A program made the translations under genes and the position numbers. 64,000 nt of DNA from Inia geoffrensis (Eukaryota; Chordata; Mammalia; Artiodactyla; Iniidae): assembly GCA_036417435.1 (NCBI GenBank), contig CM070901.1, forward strand, positions 159,980,044-160,044,043, read 5' to 3'. Below, piece by piece: positions 1-13,092 of the stretch; position 1 is the first letter of the stretch; each line of letters starts with the position of its first letter. Below the pieces are notes generated by a model. The model was given only the letters and a program-made list of their open reading frames with translations, did no database searches and was not told the origin of the DNA.

Positions 1-600
1 TTCATCAAGTCATTCTTAAATGAATCTGGTATATTTATTTATTTTTTTGCTGTGCGTGTACAGCAGTGACGGATACAGTGACGACAAGGGTGTCCTGGAG
101 TCCCTACCTTTCGTAGTGCTAAGGGGACAGCTGTTTGACCCACCATTGCGTTTCCACCATCAAAACCGGAAAATAACACCTTAGAATTACGATAAAAATA
201 GTTTTGACTTCACAGACTCCCTGATAAAGTCTTGGGGATCCTCAGAGGTTTGCAGACCACACTTGGAGAACCACTACCAATGCTTTCTTTATCAGTTAAC
301 AAATATGTATCATGCATCTGCCATGTCCCTAACTAACACCATTCCAGGCCCTGAGTTTTGAGTAGTGAGCTTTATATGAGATACTTAAGGCCTCTGCTCT
401 CATATGGCCTACATTCTCGTAGACAGAGCAGAGAATTTATATATAAATGAACAAGGTTATTTCACCTAGAGAAAAGTACCTTGGAAAAATAAAACTCTGC
501 ACTCCTTGAACATTATATAGTAATGAATGTCAATTATTTCTCAATAAAACTTAGGGGAAAAAAGAAAAGAAAACTGGATAATTTAATAGAAGGAGGCTTT
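1..600. other. Intergenic; mixed fossil repeats, no gene
   Basis: No coding signal. Positions about 230-300 resemble the tail of a MER/hAT element (…AGAACCACTAC). Positions about 470-570 resemble an old L1 3' end (…TCAATTATTTCTCAATAAAAC then A-rich). The rest is unassigned. Confidence 0.4.
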
Positions 601-634
601 GGGGTAATTTACGTTCACGGCTCAATATGGTGTC

Positions 635-835
635 CACTAAACCCTGTGCCTATTTAACTTTAAATTTTAATTATGTAAATTAAATAACTCAGTTTCTCAG
701 TAATACTAGCCACATTTTAAGTGTTCGGTAACCACATGTGGCTAGTGGCCACCCCATTGGACCGTGCAGGTATAGAGCATTTCCATGATTACAGAAAGTT
801 CTACTAGACAGCACTGATTTAGACAGTGAGACAGA
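635..835 (+). mobile_element. hAT-Charlie-type DNA transposon fossil
   Basis: It contains the well-known block CCACATGTGGCTAGTGGCCACC followed by a 'cattggaccgtgcaggtatag' style tail, typical of short non-autonomous hAT elements of mammals. No coding capacity. The exact family is not settled by eye. Confidence 0.65.
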
Positions 836-1054
836 GAAAAGATTTGAGGACAGAGTGTTGAAGGCAGAGGGACCAGCAAGAGCAAAGATCTACTTTAGTG
901 CCTTGAAAGAAAAGGAAGAAGAGCAGGTGGCTGAAGTGCAGGGATTGAGAGGAGAGTGGTAGGATGTGGTATCAGAGAGATGAGTGGGGACCTTGGCATG
1001 TTGGACATTGTAAGCTGTGGTGAAGCCCTACATAGACCACTAAAGGGAGGTGTT

Positions 1055-1172
1055 TATTTTGTTTTGTTGTTAATTTATTTTTGGCCACGCTGCATGGCTT
1101 GCAGGATCTTAGCTCCCTGCCCAGGGACTGAACCCAGGCCCTTGGCAGTGAGAGCACCACCAGGGAATTCCC
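1055..1172 (-). mobile_element. CHR-type SINE, short form
   Basis: The reverse strand starts GGGAATTCCCTGGTGGTGC and carries a tRNA-like B box (GGGTTCAGTCC). It is flanked by an 11 bp target-site duplication, AGGGAGGTGTT (1044-1054 and 1173-1183). Confidence 0.9.
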
Positions 1173-1189
1173 AGGGAGGTGTTGATATG

Positions 1190-1900
1190 ACCTGATTTAT
1201 GTTTTTGAAAGATCACTCTCACTCTCTTTGCAGTGTAGAAAATAGATTTTAGGGGTAGATTAGAGGGGTCAGTTAGGAGGCTACTAGTTGCAGGGAGTGA
1301 CTGTGGAGATGGAAAGAGGCTTTTTGATTTAAGATATATTTTGGAGATAGGACGACAGGACTTGTTGATGGAGAGAATATGGAGAATGAGAAAAAGGGAG
1401 GATCAGAAATGCGTTTTGTGCTGTTGGCTTGAGCAACTAGGTAGATGATGGTGCCATTTATTGAGATGGGGAAGACTGGAGGAAGCATGAATTAAGGGGA
1501 GTGGAACTAAGGGCTCTTCTTGGGTATATTCAGTTTAGATGGCCATTAGATGACAAGGAGGCATTTGGGTACACAAGTTTGGCACTTAGCGAGTGGTCAG
1601 AGCTGGAGATATATATTGTTGTTACTGACATTATCATTGACATGGTGATAGTATAAAAGCCAAGAGACTGGATGAGATCACTCAGAAAGAGGGTGCAGAT
1701 GGAAAAAAGACCTTTGCCCAAATTCTTAAGCATGCCATCATGAAGCGTCAAGAGAGTGGAGGCTCTTAAGAAGCTGAAGAATTGAGAAGGTAATAGAGAA
1801 AGTAATCTGGAAAGATAGGAGATAGGTGTCGGGGAGTAGGGTGCTGAAACGTAAGGTCTTAGACGTAGTATAGTTACTGAAGACGACAAGATCAAGGGTT
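1190..1900 (+). repeat. Old mammalian interspersed repeat, non-coding
   Basis: The text resembles a widespread old element with phrases such as 'tttatgtttttgaaagatcactctcactctctttgcagtg' and 'agatggggaagactggagg'. Related pieces occur at 900-1040, 3030-3800, 11680-11850, 22790-22870 and 50540-50830. I cannot name the family with confidence. Confidence 0.5.
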
Positions 1901-2309
1901 TGACCTTAGAATGGGTAGTTGAAAACTACCATGCAGGGTCTTAGCAAGAGGACCTCCCAGTCCTCAGCTCAGGGCCTCCAGCTTCACCTCTGCCTTGAGG
2001 CAATTGTGAACACCAGGCATGGGGGGAAGGCACAGCTGGCTGTCCCTGACCTCTAGGCTGCATCCCAGTGGAAGACTCTTTACATAGGGTCACTGTCCTC
2101 TTAGTGGGAACAGGTAGGAAGGGTTTGGGAGGGGTTGTGCTTCCTACCTCCCTGCCTTTATTCCCACTCACTTTAGCTTTGACGTGAATAGATGAGCCTT
2201 TTCAATCTTGCAAAGCATGTGACCGTCAGACTCTGCATCAGCGTGGATTGCTGGCTACGGGCTATCTCTCTTAGCAAAGCTGTAGGTACATAAGCTCAGA
2301 GGTCATCTT

Positions 2310-2475
2310 GCCTGGATTCAAGTCATAGCTCTAACCCTGTCTAGCTTTGTGATCTTGGGCAAATTCTTTCCTGCCTCAGTTCCTCAAATGTAAAATGGGG
2401 AATAACAATGGTACTGTTATTGTGAAGATTAAATGAGTTAATATGTGTAAAGCACTGAGAGCCTGGAACACAACG
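2310..2475 (+). repeat. MIR SINE
   Basis: Typical MIR core: TTGTGATCTTGGGCAAATTC, then CTCAGTTCCTC, GTAAAATGGGGAATAAC, and AAATGAGTTAATATGTGTAAAGC. Confidence 0.85.
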
Positions 2476-2491
2476 AGTGCCTCAGAAAGAC

Positions 2492-2813
2492 CCACTGTGT
2501 TGGGTCTTCATTGCTGTGTGTGGGCTTTCTCTAGTTGCGGCCAGTGGGGGCCACTCTTCGTTGCAGAGCATGGGCTTCTCATTGTAGCGGCTTCTCCTTG
2601 CAGAGCACAGGCTCTAGGCGTGAGGGCTTCAGTAGTTGCGGTGCACGGGCTCAGTAGTTGTGGCTCGCAGGCTCTAGAGTGCAGGCTCAGTAGTTGTGGT
2701 GCCAGGGCTTAGTTGCTCCATGGCATGTGGGATCTTCCTGGACCGGGGATCGAACCCGTGTCCCCTGCATTGGCAGGTGGATTCTTAACCACCGTACCAC
2801 CAGGGAAGTCCCT
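2492..2813 (-). mobile_element. CHR-type SINE, long form (~320 bp)
   Basis: Reverse-strand order: GGGACTTCCCTGGTGGTACG head, B box, 'ccacatgccatggagcaact' body, two CACAACTACTGAGCC-type repeats, and a GAAGACCCAACAC tail. A poly(A) run at about 2899-2918 downstream belongs to a separate fragment. Confidence 0.85.
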
Positions 2814-2999
2814 GTTTCTTTTTCAAGATTGTTTTGGCTTATTCTGGGTCTTTTGCATTTCCATATGAATTTTATGATCAGCTTGTCAATTTCTGCCAAA
2901 AAAAAAAAAAAAAAAAAAGGCAGCTTGGATTTTGGGGAGAATTGCCATCCTAACAATATTAAGGCTTACAATCCATGAACACAGGATGTCCTTCCATTT

Positions 3000-4000
3000 A
3001 GTTATGTCTTCTTAAATTTCTTTTACGTTACTGATTTTAAGCAGAAGAGTGACGTGATCTGATTTATACTTTAGGAAGATTACTCAGTAGTATGAAAAAA
3101 CAACTGGGGGAAAGAGATGCTGCATGAACAAGGACAATAGTAGCAGAGACAAAGAGGGAGCACTAGCTACAGAAATATCTATGATGTAAATCGGCAGGAA
3201 TTGACGATTGACTTTATGTAGAAAGAAAGGAAAGAGTAAAGAATGACTCCCATGTTTTTGGCTTGGGTACCTCATGATGCCAACCCACTGAGACAGAAAA
3301 TACACAAGAAGCAGTAGGGGGTAAAAGTTGGTACATGTTGAGCTTGAGGTGACTGGACATCCAGGTGGAGAGGTAAGATCATTGGATATTTAAGTCTGAT
3401 CCTCAGGGGAGCTGTCTAGTCTGGGAGAATCATCATATAAAAGGGGAGCCATGAGACTACATGAATTAACCAATGGGACCCATAATGGAAGCAGCAAGGT
3501 TACAGAGGAATACCAATCTTTAAAGGTTGAGCTGTTGACAAAAAGTCTACGATGGAGACTGAGAAGGAACAGCCAGAGGCAGGAGGAAAACCGGGAAGGA
3601 GGTGTGTTACAGGAGTACGGAGAGAGTGGCTGATAATAATAAGTTAGGAACTGAAATGCTTCATTGGATTCAGCGTGGTCAAAAGTCACTGGTGACCTAG
3701 AAGAGGGCTCTTGCAGCGGAGGGCTGAACCGCACTGCTGTGGAGTGTGGAGGGGGTGGTAGTTGAGAAGATGGAAACAGCATGTAAAGATAATTCATTTC
3801 AGAAGTTTGGAGGGGAAGGGAAAGGAAGTACAAAAGCAGTAAGTAGAAATGTAAAGGGAGCCAAGGGAAGGTGTGTTTTTTTAGGATAGAAGAGACTTGG
3901 GTATGTTTATAGGCTGACGGGAAAGACTTGGCAGAAAGGAAGAGGGTGAGGAATGAAGTGTGGTCCATGTGGAGCTGTAGAAGTGACTGGGAGAGAGAGC
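3000..4000 (+). repeat. Second copy of the old interspersed repeat
   Basis: Diverged match to the element at 1190-1900 and its continuation: 'agagtgacgtgatctgattta', 'gactggacatccaggtggagagg', 'gagccatgagactacatgaa', 'gaggaaaaccgggaagg', 'gtcactggtgacct'. No gene lies within it; its open frames are incidental. Confidence 0.5.
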
Positions 4001-4014
4001 AAGGTGAGTGGATT

Positions 4015-6690
4015 TAGAACAGTGCTTTCCAAATTTTAACGTGCATACTAATCACATATCTCAAATCTCCCCTCTTCTTTCCATCTTCATAGCCACCATC
4101 CTGGTCCAAGTCCCCTACATTTCTCATTTCTCACCTGGACAAGTGAGCTGCCCTTCAGATGCTCAACCTTGTGATGTAGGCTTGGTGGTAAAGAATCCAG
4201 GAGGCAGTTAACTGAACAGAAGAAAGGAGAATGGGCTGGTGGCCTCTGGGAAGTCAGAGGATGAGGCCATGGGAGTCAAAAGACCAGCATGTTGCAAGAG
4301 AAGTCTTTGTGGGATGCTCAAGGGTGGGATTTCAGAGGGGACCGTTCAAGGCATGAACCCGGACAGGATGGCTGGGGTCATGATGAAGGTCACTGTATTG
4401 GACGGTCCTTCACATGCATGAGCAGGACAATTTGGAATGACTGCCTCACCCAAATCCGGAAACCCAAGTCCTTGGTAGATGGGAGGGGATGGCAGAGAGG
4501 GCAACAGATCAAGGTGATGAGAAGGGGTGGCAGCGTAAAGCCCGAAGTCAAGAGTCTCAGAGGAGAAAATTACGTACACACATAGGAAAAAACCCTCCAA
4601 AATGTGAATGCTGATTATCCGTGGGGATAGGGAAGATTATGAGTAGTTCTGATTTCTTCTCTATACTTAAGAAAGAAATGTAAAAGATAGAAAATATACA
4701 AAGAATAACAAACTCCCCATTCACACCGTGTAGAATTTGTCATTGTAAATATGCCTAAGTCCCCTTCAACCACCTCCTCCTCTCAGCATGATCACTTGGC
4801 TTTTCGTTTTATGTATGTGTATGGAAAGACACAAAATTGAATATGGTAGGGTCCGTGTGTGATTGTTCTACTTAGAGGGAGGAAGTATTCTAATAATCAG
4901 GGAGGAAAAAGCCTTTCTCAGGTGAAGAGGACTTGCACAAGGACTGGAAGCCTGAACCCCCTTCCCAGCTGAGCAGCCCGGCGGGGAGGCCATGCCCTCA
5001 GAAGACCCAGAGTCCAATTTAAGTGTACTGGACCACACCTGGTTGTTAAGTGTTCCAGAAAGAGAGAGAATTTCTATTTGTATTTCTCTGGCTAGGTTTC
5101 AACCAACTCTCACATCTCTCAAGTCTTTTTATGGCTCAGAAATCTGGGAAGGCAATCACTATCTCCATTTGACAGATGGGGAAACTGAGATCTGGGGAAG
5201 GACTGTGAGCTGCCAGGGTGTCACAGTGAGTTGGTGGAGCACAAGGGGCTAGTGCTGTAGCCTGGGGTTCTTTCCAGAACCCCAGAACCCTAACCAGTGT
5301 GCAAAAGGGGGAGGCGCAGGCAAGGGACACTGGACAACTCAGACGAATGGACTTTGGTCACTTGGCAATAAGCAAAGAGAAATGGCAATAACTTCAGGGC
5401 ACTTAGGCTGGGCCATGGCCAGGAGATTGTGTCAGAAGAGAAACAGGTGGGCTGTTCCCTCCTCAGAGGCCTCAGAGAGTAGGCCCACTCCCTGGAGACT
5501 ATGGCTCCCCTGTCCCCCACCACACTCAGGAGCAGCCTTCACAGTTAAACAGATCTGGATTCAAGTCTCAGCTCTACCAATGATACCTGCTGTGTGCTCT
5601 TTGAAAAACCCCTTTACCTTTCTGGGCCTCCATTTTCTTATCTGTAAAATGGGGTAATAATCTTTAACTCTCAGTATTGTTCTAAAGATAGAGAGAACCC
5701 TCATTTATTCATCTGAAAGCAAAGACATTTAAAAGGTCTGGGTCCACAGCCTAATTCCAGACTGCCCTAGTTGGGGTCAGCGTCAAGGGGACAGCCTGAC
5801 ACTGATAGAGAAGCCACATGCACGCACATGCATGAGATTTGACAGTGGCTTTGCAGTGACCACACGTGCTCTCCGGGGCAGCCCTTGGGAGGTGGACTTG
5901 GTCATCAGTAAGTTGTGTGCCCCACACACAAGGCACACACATTCAGTGGACAGCTGGTGTTAGATGCATCAAGCCAGCCCCTACCCTCAAGGCCACTGAC
6001 CAGTGGGGTAGGGGGTGCAGACTGTGAATTGATGCTGCCCAGATACCATGGAAGTGCCTCCCAGAGTCCTGCCTGAGGGCCAAGAGCCCAGGCTGGCAGC
6101 CACAGCACGGCCACATTAGAGAAAGGGCACTGAGACCCCTACTCCGCCTCTTCCACTGGACACTCTTGTGTGAGTCCATTTCTACATGTTGAGGATGAAA
6201 CAAAGGGTCATTCTGGCACATTAAAGGGGCACAGTAACCAATAGCCAGGAACAGTAAAGCTCTTGTTACGTGCTCCTGCTAAGTCTGCACTTTGCAAAGA
6301 TACTCTAGAGGGTTTTCAAAGCATTTTCTTACCTCATTTTTATATCTCACCATGACTTTAGGGGACAGGAATTGTTATCCCTGATTTTCTGAGAAGGGAA
6401 CAGAGACACCCCCCCACCCCCACCCCCAGAAGTAAAGCACCTTGCTCAGCGTGTGGCCGAAGACCCTCAGGCCACGGCAGGGAGGAAACCTGAGGTCACG
6501 GCGCAGGTCAAGGACAGAGCCTGGCTCCCCAGGTAGTGCTCTTTCACCACCCACTGTTGCACTTCCCCATTCTCTAGAAAGAAGTGGATTCCCAGCCCTC
6601 ACCCAGGGGCTTTCCTGTCCAGCTGCCCACCAGGTCGTGACAACCACGCATCAGGCCCCCGTCTCACTCCCTAGCCCAGAAGATCGCAGC
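4015..6690. other. Intergenic, no gene
   Basis: Mostly unassigned sequence upstream of TMEM54. A partial MER3-like fragment sits at about 4018-4060, a MIR at 5540-5690 (TCCATTTTCTTATCTGTAAAA), and MIR-like remnants near 5140-5230 and 6290-6440. A C-rich tract occurs at 6410-6428. Confidence 0.5.
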
Positions 6691-7330
6691 TCCTCTAGGC
6701 CTCAGTTTCTATCTGTAAAATGGGCACCACTGGAGCGGGGTGGGCTGCGGGGGGTTGCTGGCCGGGTGCCGGCCCCGGCAACGAGGCGGGTGGGTGAGGC
6801 CAGCGCTGTGACTCAGCCGGGCGGGCCAGGAAGGGCTGCCCAGCCGGTCGGACCGGCCCGGGATGCAAACGAGCCGCCGGGGCCCTCCCGGGGCCGGGCC
6901 GCCCAGGGGGTGACGGGAAGGGAGGCCGGCCGGGCGCTCCGGGCTCGAGGCGGGAAGTGGGCGCGGCGCGGGCTCTGCTGGGCCCTCGGCTGCTGCGGAC
7001 CAGTATGGGAGTGGGGCCGCCCGGCCGCCCGCAGCGTCTGGAGCCCCGCTGAAGCCGCCGCGGAGACCCCGCTCGGGAGCCGAGATGTGTCTGCGCCTGG
7101 GTGAGCCGCGGGGGGACGGCCCGGGAAGCCCGAACCCGCCCCAGATCCTCTGGCAGGGGCGGAGCACTGTCGTGGGCTCCCGGAACCCCGGGGTCCAGGC
7201 CGCCTTCTCTGCGGGTCACTTTCTGCTCTGGGCCTCAGTTTCCTCAGCACTGAGCTGGCGAGAGGAGGGCTTCTGTTATCTTCCGATGTGGGGTAGCACC
7301 ACGGCCTCTCGCCCGCCCCCACTGCCCCCC
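6690..7330 (+). promoter_or_regulatory. TMEM54: CpG island promoter and 5' UTR of TMEM54
   Basis: A GC-rich stretch dense in CG dinucleotides covers the first coding exon of TMEM54 and about 400 bp upstream. No TATA box is visible, which fits a dispersed CpG-island start. Long open frames on both strands here come from base composition and match no known family. The exact transcription start cannot be read from the sequence. Confidence 0.7.
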
Positions 7331-10300
7331 ACTCTCCTTTCTTGCGGAGGAGGGACCCCCAGGTGGGAGGAGAGCAGCCAACCCCCACAGCCCGCAGAAG
7401 GGAGAGCACAGGGAGGGCATTCCGAACCAGAGGCTGCCTGCCCTCGGCTTCCTCAGCCTCCCAAAGGGCTCCGGCTCCCATACCCTCCACTCCCCCAAAC
7501 CGGGCCAGGTGAGAAGGGCCACTGGCAAACACGATCCAGACAGAGGAGTGAGACTGATGTGTCCCCTCCTCTCACTCCCTGGACGCAATGATGCTGCTCT
7601 TGGGCATCACACAGACCTGGGGAGTCCCTACCCTCTAGCCAAGAGAACTTGTGAGCCTCAGTTTCCTCATCTGTAAAGTGGCGAGGGAGCACCACGGCCT
7701 AGAGCCATCCTGAGCCAGGGACTGCCCTGAGACTCTGTCCAGTGCTCCAGGCACAGCCCCACGCTGCCACTGTACCTCCAGTTTGACCAAGTCTTGGTCC
7801 TGGGATGCTGTTGTTCATGAGCCCAACCCTGAGCCGGGTGGTGTCTGGGTGGCCAGGTAGGTGGGTGGATGGGGTGAAGTGGGTCAGGCCCCTGGGACCA
7901 AGCTGCCGTGCCCCTTCCTGTTTGGCCAGCAGTTAATCTTCATGATGCCATCCAGTCCCACGGTGCCTGTCCAGCCCATCGTCTGGCCTCTGCTTCTCCT
8001 TGACCTGGGACAGCTCCAGAGGTTCCTGAAGGTTCCGAGGATCTCAGAGACCGGCTAGACCAGCCCCTTCCCATTTTACAGATGGGGAAGCTGGGGCCCA
8101 GAAAGGAGAGAGGCTGGTGCCAAGTCGCACAGAGGGTCTGTGTGACTGAGTAGCCCCAGCCCTCTCTGCTCCCGGGGGCTTCCTCTGGGCGCAGCGCCCC
8201 CAGGGACATCCAGTCTAGGGATTCCTTCCTTTCTCTCTCTTTCTCTCTGGCGGCAAAACTCCCATATATGAAATATGGCCCAATCCTTGCTGCCACAGAT
8301 GGGGACACTGAGGTCTAGGAAGGGACTCACAGGTCCCACAAGGAGCAGCTAAAGGAAGAAGGGGGGGCTGTTTAGTTCTAGGCGCCAGGCCAGTCTTCCA
8401 GTCTCACAGAGCTGGCTAGAGTGAGGGGGCTGGTGGCCCTAAGGGGCCAGCATGGTGCAGAGCCAGGACCCAAAGGGGACAGTCCAAGGAGCAGATCTGG
8501 AACAGCCGGAAGGAGGGCCCCTGATCCTGGGGGTGTGCAGATAGGGGCCGCGTAGCCACTTGGACACTCAGAGAGGATTTGCGAATGAGTCCCTGACCTT
8601 CTCTGACCTCAGCCTCCCACACCTTGCCGTGTCCCTGCCTAGTGCCCTTGCACCAAGAGCTCACTTTTCCCAGCACCCTCCGGGTATGCCCCACTTTCCC
8701 ATCCATGTCCTCATGGGACCCTCCTTCCCCACTGGGAAACAAGGGTTATTCTTCCCATTTCACAGATGGGGAAATGAAGACTCAGAAGTTTGAGTATTTT
8801 GCTGGAGTCAGTTCAGCAATTGTGAGTTGAGTATCTACTGTGTGCCAGGCCCTTTACACCAAACTGAATCCTAAATAGAACCTGATCCCTGCCCAGTGAA
8901 CTAGGGGCTCCTTGGGGCCTGGGCAGTGCCCATCAAGCTCTCTGTTGTACCTCAGGGCCTGGCATGGAGCAGGCACTCAGTGAACATTGATGCAACAAAT
9001 GTATGGATGAAAAAAATCAGTGGATGCAAAGCTTAGTGGAAGGATCATGGGTCTAGAGCTAGAGACCTGGGTTCAAATCCTAACTGTGCCACGCATGACC
9101 TTGAACACTAACAAGGACTACTACCCTTTATTAAGTACCACCTGTATGCTTTTCCAACCTTAGAGATCCAAGGACTCTCATGAAAGCACTGTGAACCCCT
9201 TTTCCTGATGAGGAAACTGAGGCACAGAGAAGACAAGTTACTGGCCTCGAGTCATCCAGAAATAGATTTAGAACCCAATGTCCATCACTCCTGCAGGGGC
9301 CTCAGTTTTCTCCTCTGCCCAGCAGGATAAGCCCTACCCATGGCCCTGACATGGCTGTCCCTCACAGGTGGCCTGAGTGTGGGTGACTTCCGGAAGGTGC
9401 TGATGAAGACGGGGCTGGTGCTGGTGGTGCTGGGCCACGTGAGCTTCATCACAGCCGCTCTCCTCCACGGCACGGTGCTGCGCTATGTGGCAGCCCCCGA
9501 CGATGCTGTGGCTCTGCAGTACTGTGTGGTCAACATCCTCTCTGTCACTTCCGCCATCGTGGTAATGGCCAGGCTAGGAGGGTGGCTGGCAGGAGGGGGC
9601 TGGAAGGGTCTTCGATGAGTCCCCACCCACAGCCTGGGGTGGGCAGGCAGAGAGCCCCAAGTACTAACCCCTGTTCCGCCACTTACCAATGGCACCAGTC
9701 ACCCAACCTCTCTTTGCCTCAGCTTCCTCATCTATAAAATGGGGATGGTAACAGTGTCCATCTGAGAGGGTCCTGATGAGTACTGAATGAGATCATCCAC
9801 ATAAAGTGCTGAGCACAGTGCCTAGCACATGGTTAACTCACTACTGTGAGCTTGGATTATCATTACAATAGGGAAATAGTCAAGGCACTGTTGGCCAGAA
9901 GGAAGGAGCATCAGCTCAGCTTGGGAGGGTTCACAGAGGTGGAGGCCCCTGAGGTGGGTATTGATGGATGAATAGGAGTTCAAAGATAGGCTGCAATTAC
10001 CATAACCTGGGTATGAAGCCTGCTGGGGCCAGCTGGTAGGAGAGGAAGCTGGGATGGCTTTCAAGTATGGAGAATGGCAAATGCAAAGGTGTGGAGGTGG
10101 GAATGGATAGTCTTCTCTGGAGACACTGAAAAAACCAATTTGGGAGAGTGGTTAAGAGTCCACCTGCCGATGCAGGGGACACGGGTTCGTGCCCTGGTCC
10201 GGGAAGATCCCACATGCCGTGGAGCGGCTGGGCCCGTGAGCCATGGCCACTGAGCCTGCGCGTCCAGAGCCTGTGCTCTGCAGCGGGAGAGGCCACAACA

Positions 10301-13092
10301 GTGAGAGGCCCGTGTACCACAAAAAAAAAAAAAAAAAAAAAAACCAATTTGGCAGGAGTTTAGCATTAGGCCTGGACTATTAAGTGCTCAATAAATGGTA
10401 GACATGGTTATGGCTGGATGTCAGTACCTGTTTGATGAATACATGAATGAAGGGGCCTGGTATTCTCAAGTTCGTAAAGCCCTTTCCCAACTGTCAGAAG
10501 AGGTGGCTACAGCCTTTGGGGAACATCTGCACATCAGTGTCTGAGTTCCATCCCTGCCACCTCCTGGCTGAGGGATTTCTTTCTCTCTCTAAGCCAGTTC
10601 CCTCCCCTGCAAAATGAAGCTCAGACAGCCTGCTGGCCCTAAAGCAAGGATCACAGGCCCCGGCAAGTAGGAGAGCCTCAGTCAGTGGGACACAGCTAGG
10701 CTGTACAGATATGTGCAGTGTCCCTTGGGGTTACTATTATTGTTGTTTATTCATCTCACCAACCTTGTGAGGAAGGCAGGCAAGGCAGTGAGCTCGGGGT
10801 TAGGAGGTCCACCACAGATGGGCTCTGGGCTGGACCGCTTCAGCTGTGCTCTTATTTCCTCAGTTAATCCCCACAGCTCCCTGCAACACGGGGCCATTAT
10901 TTTCCCCACTTTTACAGAGGGGGAAGCTGACTCAGGGATTCACCCAACCTCTTGCTGATACAAAGAAGCCAACCTGGATGTGAAACAATCTGTGGCTGAC
11001 ACCAAAGCCAGTATCCTTTCCCTGAGCTCATTCCTGCCGAGCGGGCTTAGCCCAGAGAGTTTGAGGCACTTACTAGTGGCTGCACAGTGAATTACAGACA
11101 TTGCTGGGCCCCCTTTCATCTCACCTGCCTCCCGCGGGTCCAGCCCGTGCCTGGTAAAGTGAGGGAACTGAAGGAGGGAGACTAGCTGAGTGGAACCCAG
11201 AAGATCCAGAGGGCAGCTGGTGGGCTTAACAGTGAGGTGGGCCCGCCTCTTGGGGCTGGGGGTGGTTAGGGGGGCCTGCAGGAGGGAGAACCCAAGCAGG
11301 TAAAGAGGAGCAGGAAAGGCCTTCCTGAGAAGGCGCTGTGTAGGCGGCATCAAGCGCAGGCTCTGTGTGGGTGTCCGTATCCAGGGCGATGAGGAAAGAG
11401 CCTGGCCCAGGGTGGAGTTGAGAAACTGATGGGACAGGGGCCAGGTCACTGAGAGCCTGCGATAGTTAAAAATACTCCTAGGGATTTTGAATTCTACTCC
11501 ATAAAGTATCCTGGTTGATTTTAAAGCAACAATTTTGTTTTTAGTTCCTTGCCAGTTGAGTTACTGAGTTCCTTCCAAAATCTTTTCCACTCCAGGGAAG
11601 CATGTCATATATATCTTGTGACATGGCTCTGTGGCCCTGGGATACACAGGTCCCTGCTTGAGAAATGCAGCTGTAGGCAGTGGGGAGTCATGGAAGGTTG
11701 TAGGCAGGGAGTGACTGTGTTTTAGAAACGTCACTTCAGGGCTGGACCATGAAGAGGCAGTGTCCCCATGCAGATGGAGGTAATGAAACCAAAGCTAAGC
11801 AGGGGGTGTGGGTTTGGAGGGCTAGAGTTGGTGTTGGTGGAATCTTTGCTGGAGAGTGGCCCTGACCCCCTGCCCACTCTCCTCCAGTAGGGGGTCAGAG
11901 CTGACTTGAGCCTCCTCCACAGGTCATCACCTCAGGCATTGCAGTCATTGTGTTATCACGCTATCTCCCCAGCATCCCTCTGGTATGTGGTACCTCCTGG
12001 GATGGGGCTGTGTGGATAGGGGCAGCAGCCACCCCCAAGGGCCTGGCCTTCTTGGAGGGGGTGAGGCTGACCCCATGGGGGCCAGGGCTGCCCATGGGGC
12101 CGAGCCTGATGTCCACTGACCAGTGGCCTCCTCCATCCAGCGCTGGACGGTGTTTAGCTCGAGCGTGGCCTGTGCCCTTCTCTCTCTGACCTGTGCTCTC
12201 GGCCTCTTGGCCTCGATTGCTGTGACCTTTGCCACCCAGGGCCAGGCACTGCTGGCCGCCTGTACTTTTGGGGACCCCGAACTACTGGCACTGGCGCCCG
12301 ACTGTCCCTTCGACCCCACTCGCATTTACGTAAGTGCTTAGGCCTGGGATGGGGTGGGAGGGCAGCGAGGTGCTCATCAGAGGTGGGAAGGGTTCTTGGA
12401 GTCCTGCCCTCCACTCCCCAACCCCAGGCAGCCATCACTGCCCCCTGTCCCCCTACAGAGCTCCAGCCTGTGTCTCTGGGGCATCTCGTTACTGTTCTGC
12501 GTGGCAGAGAGTGTGTTTGCTGTCCGCAGTGCCCAGATCACCCACCAGTTGCTGGAACTGAGGCCCTGGTTGGGGAAAAGCAGCCATCACATGGTAAGGC
12601 CTGCCATCCCCCCAAGCCCTGACTCTTCATACTTCCTGGGAGCCCCTGCTGGGGAGCTCAGGCTGATCTGTCCCCACCCCTCTGTAAAGGGCCCCCACCT
12701 TGAAAACTGGGGCAATAGTTTTCTCCCCAGGACCAAAAGGAGAGACTTGGAGGCTCAGAGAACTCAGATCTCCCAGCTAAGTCATACAGCTAACACTTGG
12801 CTCTCCCAAGGCCCAGGATGAGTCTTGGGGAGGGGGAGAAGTATCTGGGCTGGAATTGGGGGCACTCCAAGGATATGGCCTGACTCTTGCATAGTGGAGA
12901 GTAATGATGTCCCTTCACCCAAAGATCCCCCCAGCCCCCCACTCCTCCCACTTTCTGGATGTCCTGGAGGAGGAGACCCAGACCCAGTGGGTCTGGCAGC
13001 CTCTGACATCTCCACAGATGCGGGAGAGCCCAGAACCTGTGGAGGACCATGACCTGCCGAGCTGCACTAGCTCTGGGCTGATGACCCTTTGA
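7085..13092 (+). CDS. TMEM54: TMEM54, four-pass transmembrane protein 54 (six coding exons)
   Basis: Coding exons are 7085-7100, 9368-9561, 11923-11982, 12141-12329, 12459-12593 and 13018-13092. All introns are GT-AG and the frame joins cleanly into 222 codons plus TGA, the length I recall for human TMEM54. The protein starts MCLRLGGLSVGDFRKV and ends SSGLMTL. Hydrophobic stretches suggest four membrane spans near residues 16-38, 57-81, 93-117 and 155-179, with short cytoplasmic ends; the loop between spans 3 and 4 holds two cysteines (ACTFGD, PDCPFD). The ATG lies at the 3' edge of a CpG island, and exon 1 codes for only five residues and one base. TMEM54 (also called beta-casein-like protein) is a poorly understood epithelial membrane protein, so no reaction can be assigned. 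It converges on HPCA. Identity is sure; function is not. Confidence 0.96.
7101..9367 (+). other. TMEM54: TMEM54 intron 1
   Basis: GT donor at 7101 and AG acceptor at 9366-9367. It holds MIR and L2 pieces: 'cctcatctgtaaag' at 7665; 'cattttacagatgggg' at 8072 and 8757; an L2 tail at about 8880-9000; and a MIR at about 9040-9260. No extra exon was recognised. Confidence 0.7.
9562..11922 (+). other. TMEM54: TMEM54 intron 2, with MIR and CHR SINE
   Basis: GT donor at 9562 and AG acceptor at 11921-11922. Contents: a MIR at about 9665-9860, the SINE at 10144-10340, a further old-repeat fragment at about 11680-11850, and unassigned sequence. Confidence 0.7.
10144..10340 (+). mobile_element. CHR-type SINE, ~200 bp form, 5' shortened
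   Basis: It starts inside the usual head (GAGAGTGGTTAAGAG) and ends in a 20+ poly(A). It is flanked by a 12 bp duplication, AAACCAATTTGG (10132-10143 and 10341-10352). The intact duplication shows a complete insertion event despite the missing 5' end. Confidence 0.92.

Noticed and set aside
1..6690. Search for the 3' end of RNF19B, the expected left neighbour
   Set aside because: No recognisable RNF19B coding exon was seen; in human the genes are tens of kb apart, so it probably lies outside the window.
6442..7591. Long overlapping open frames on both strands around the TMEM54 first exon
   Set aside because: They lie in a CpG island where stops are rare, have Pro/Arg/Gly-rich random composition, match no family I know, and conflict with the clear TMEM54 exon structure.
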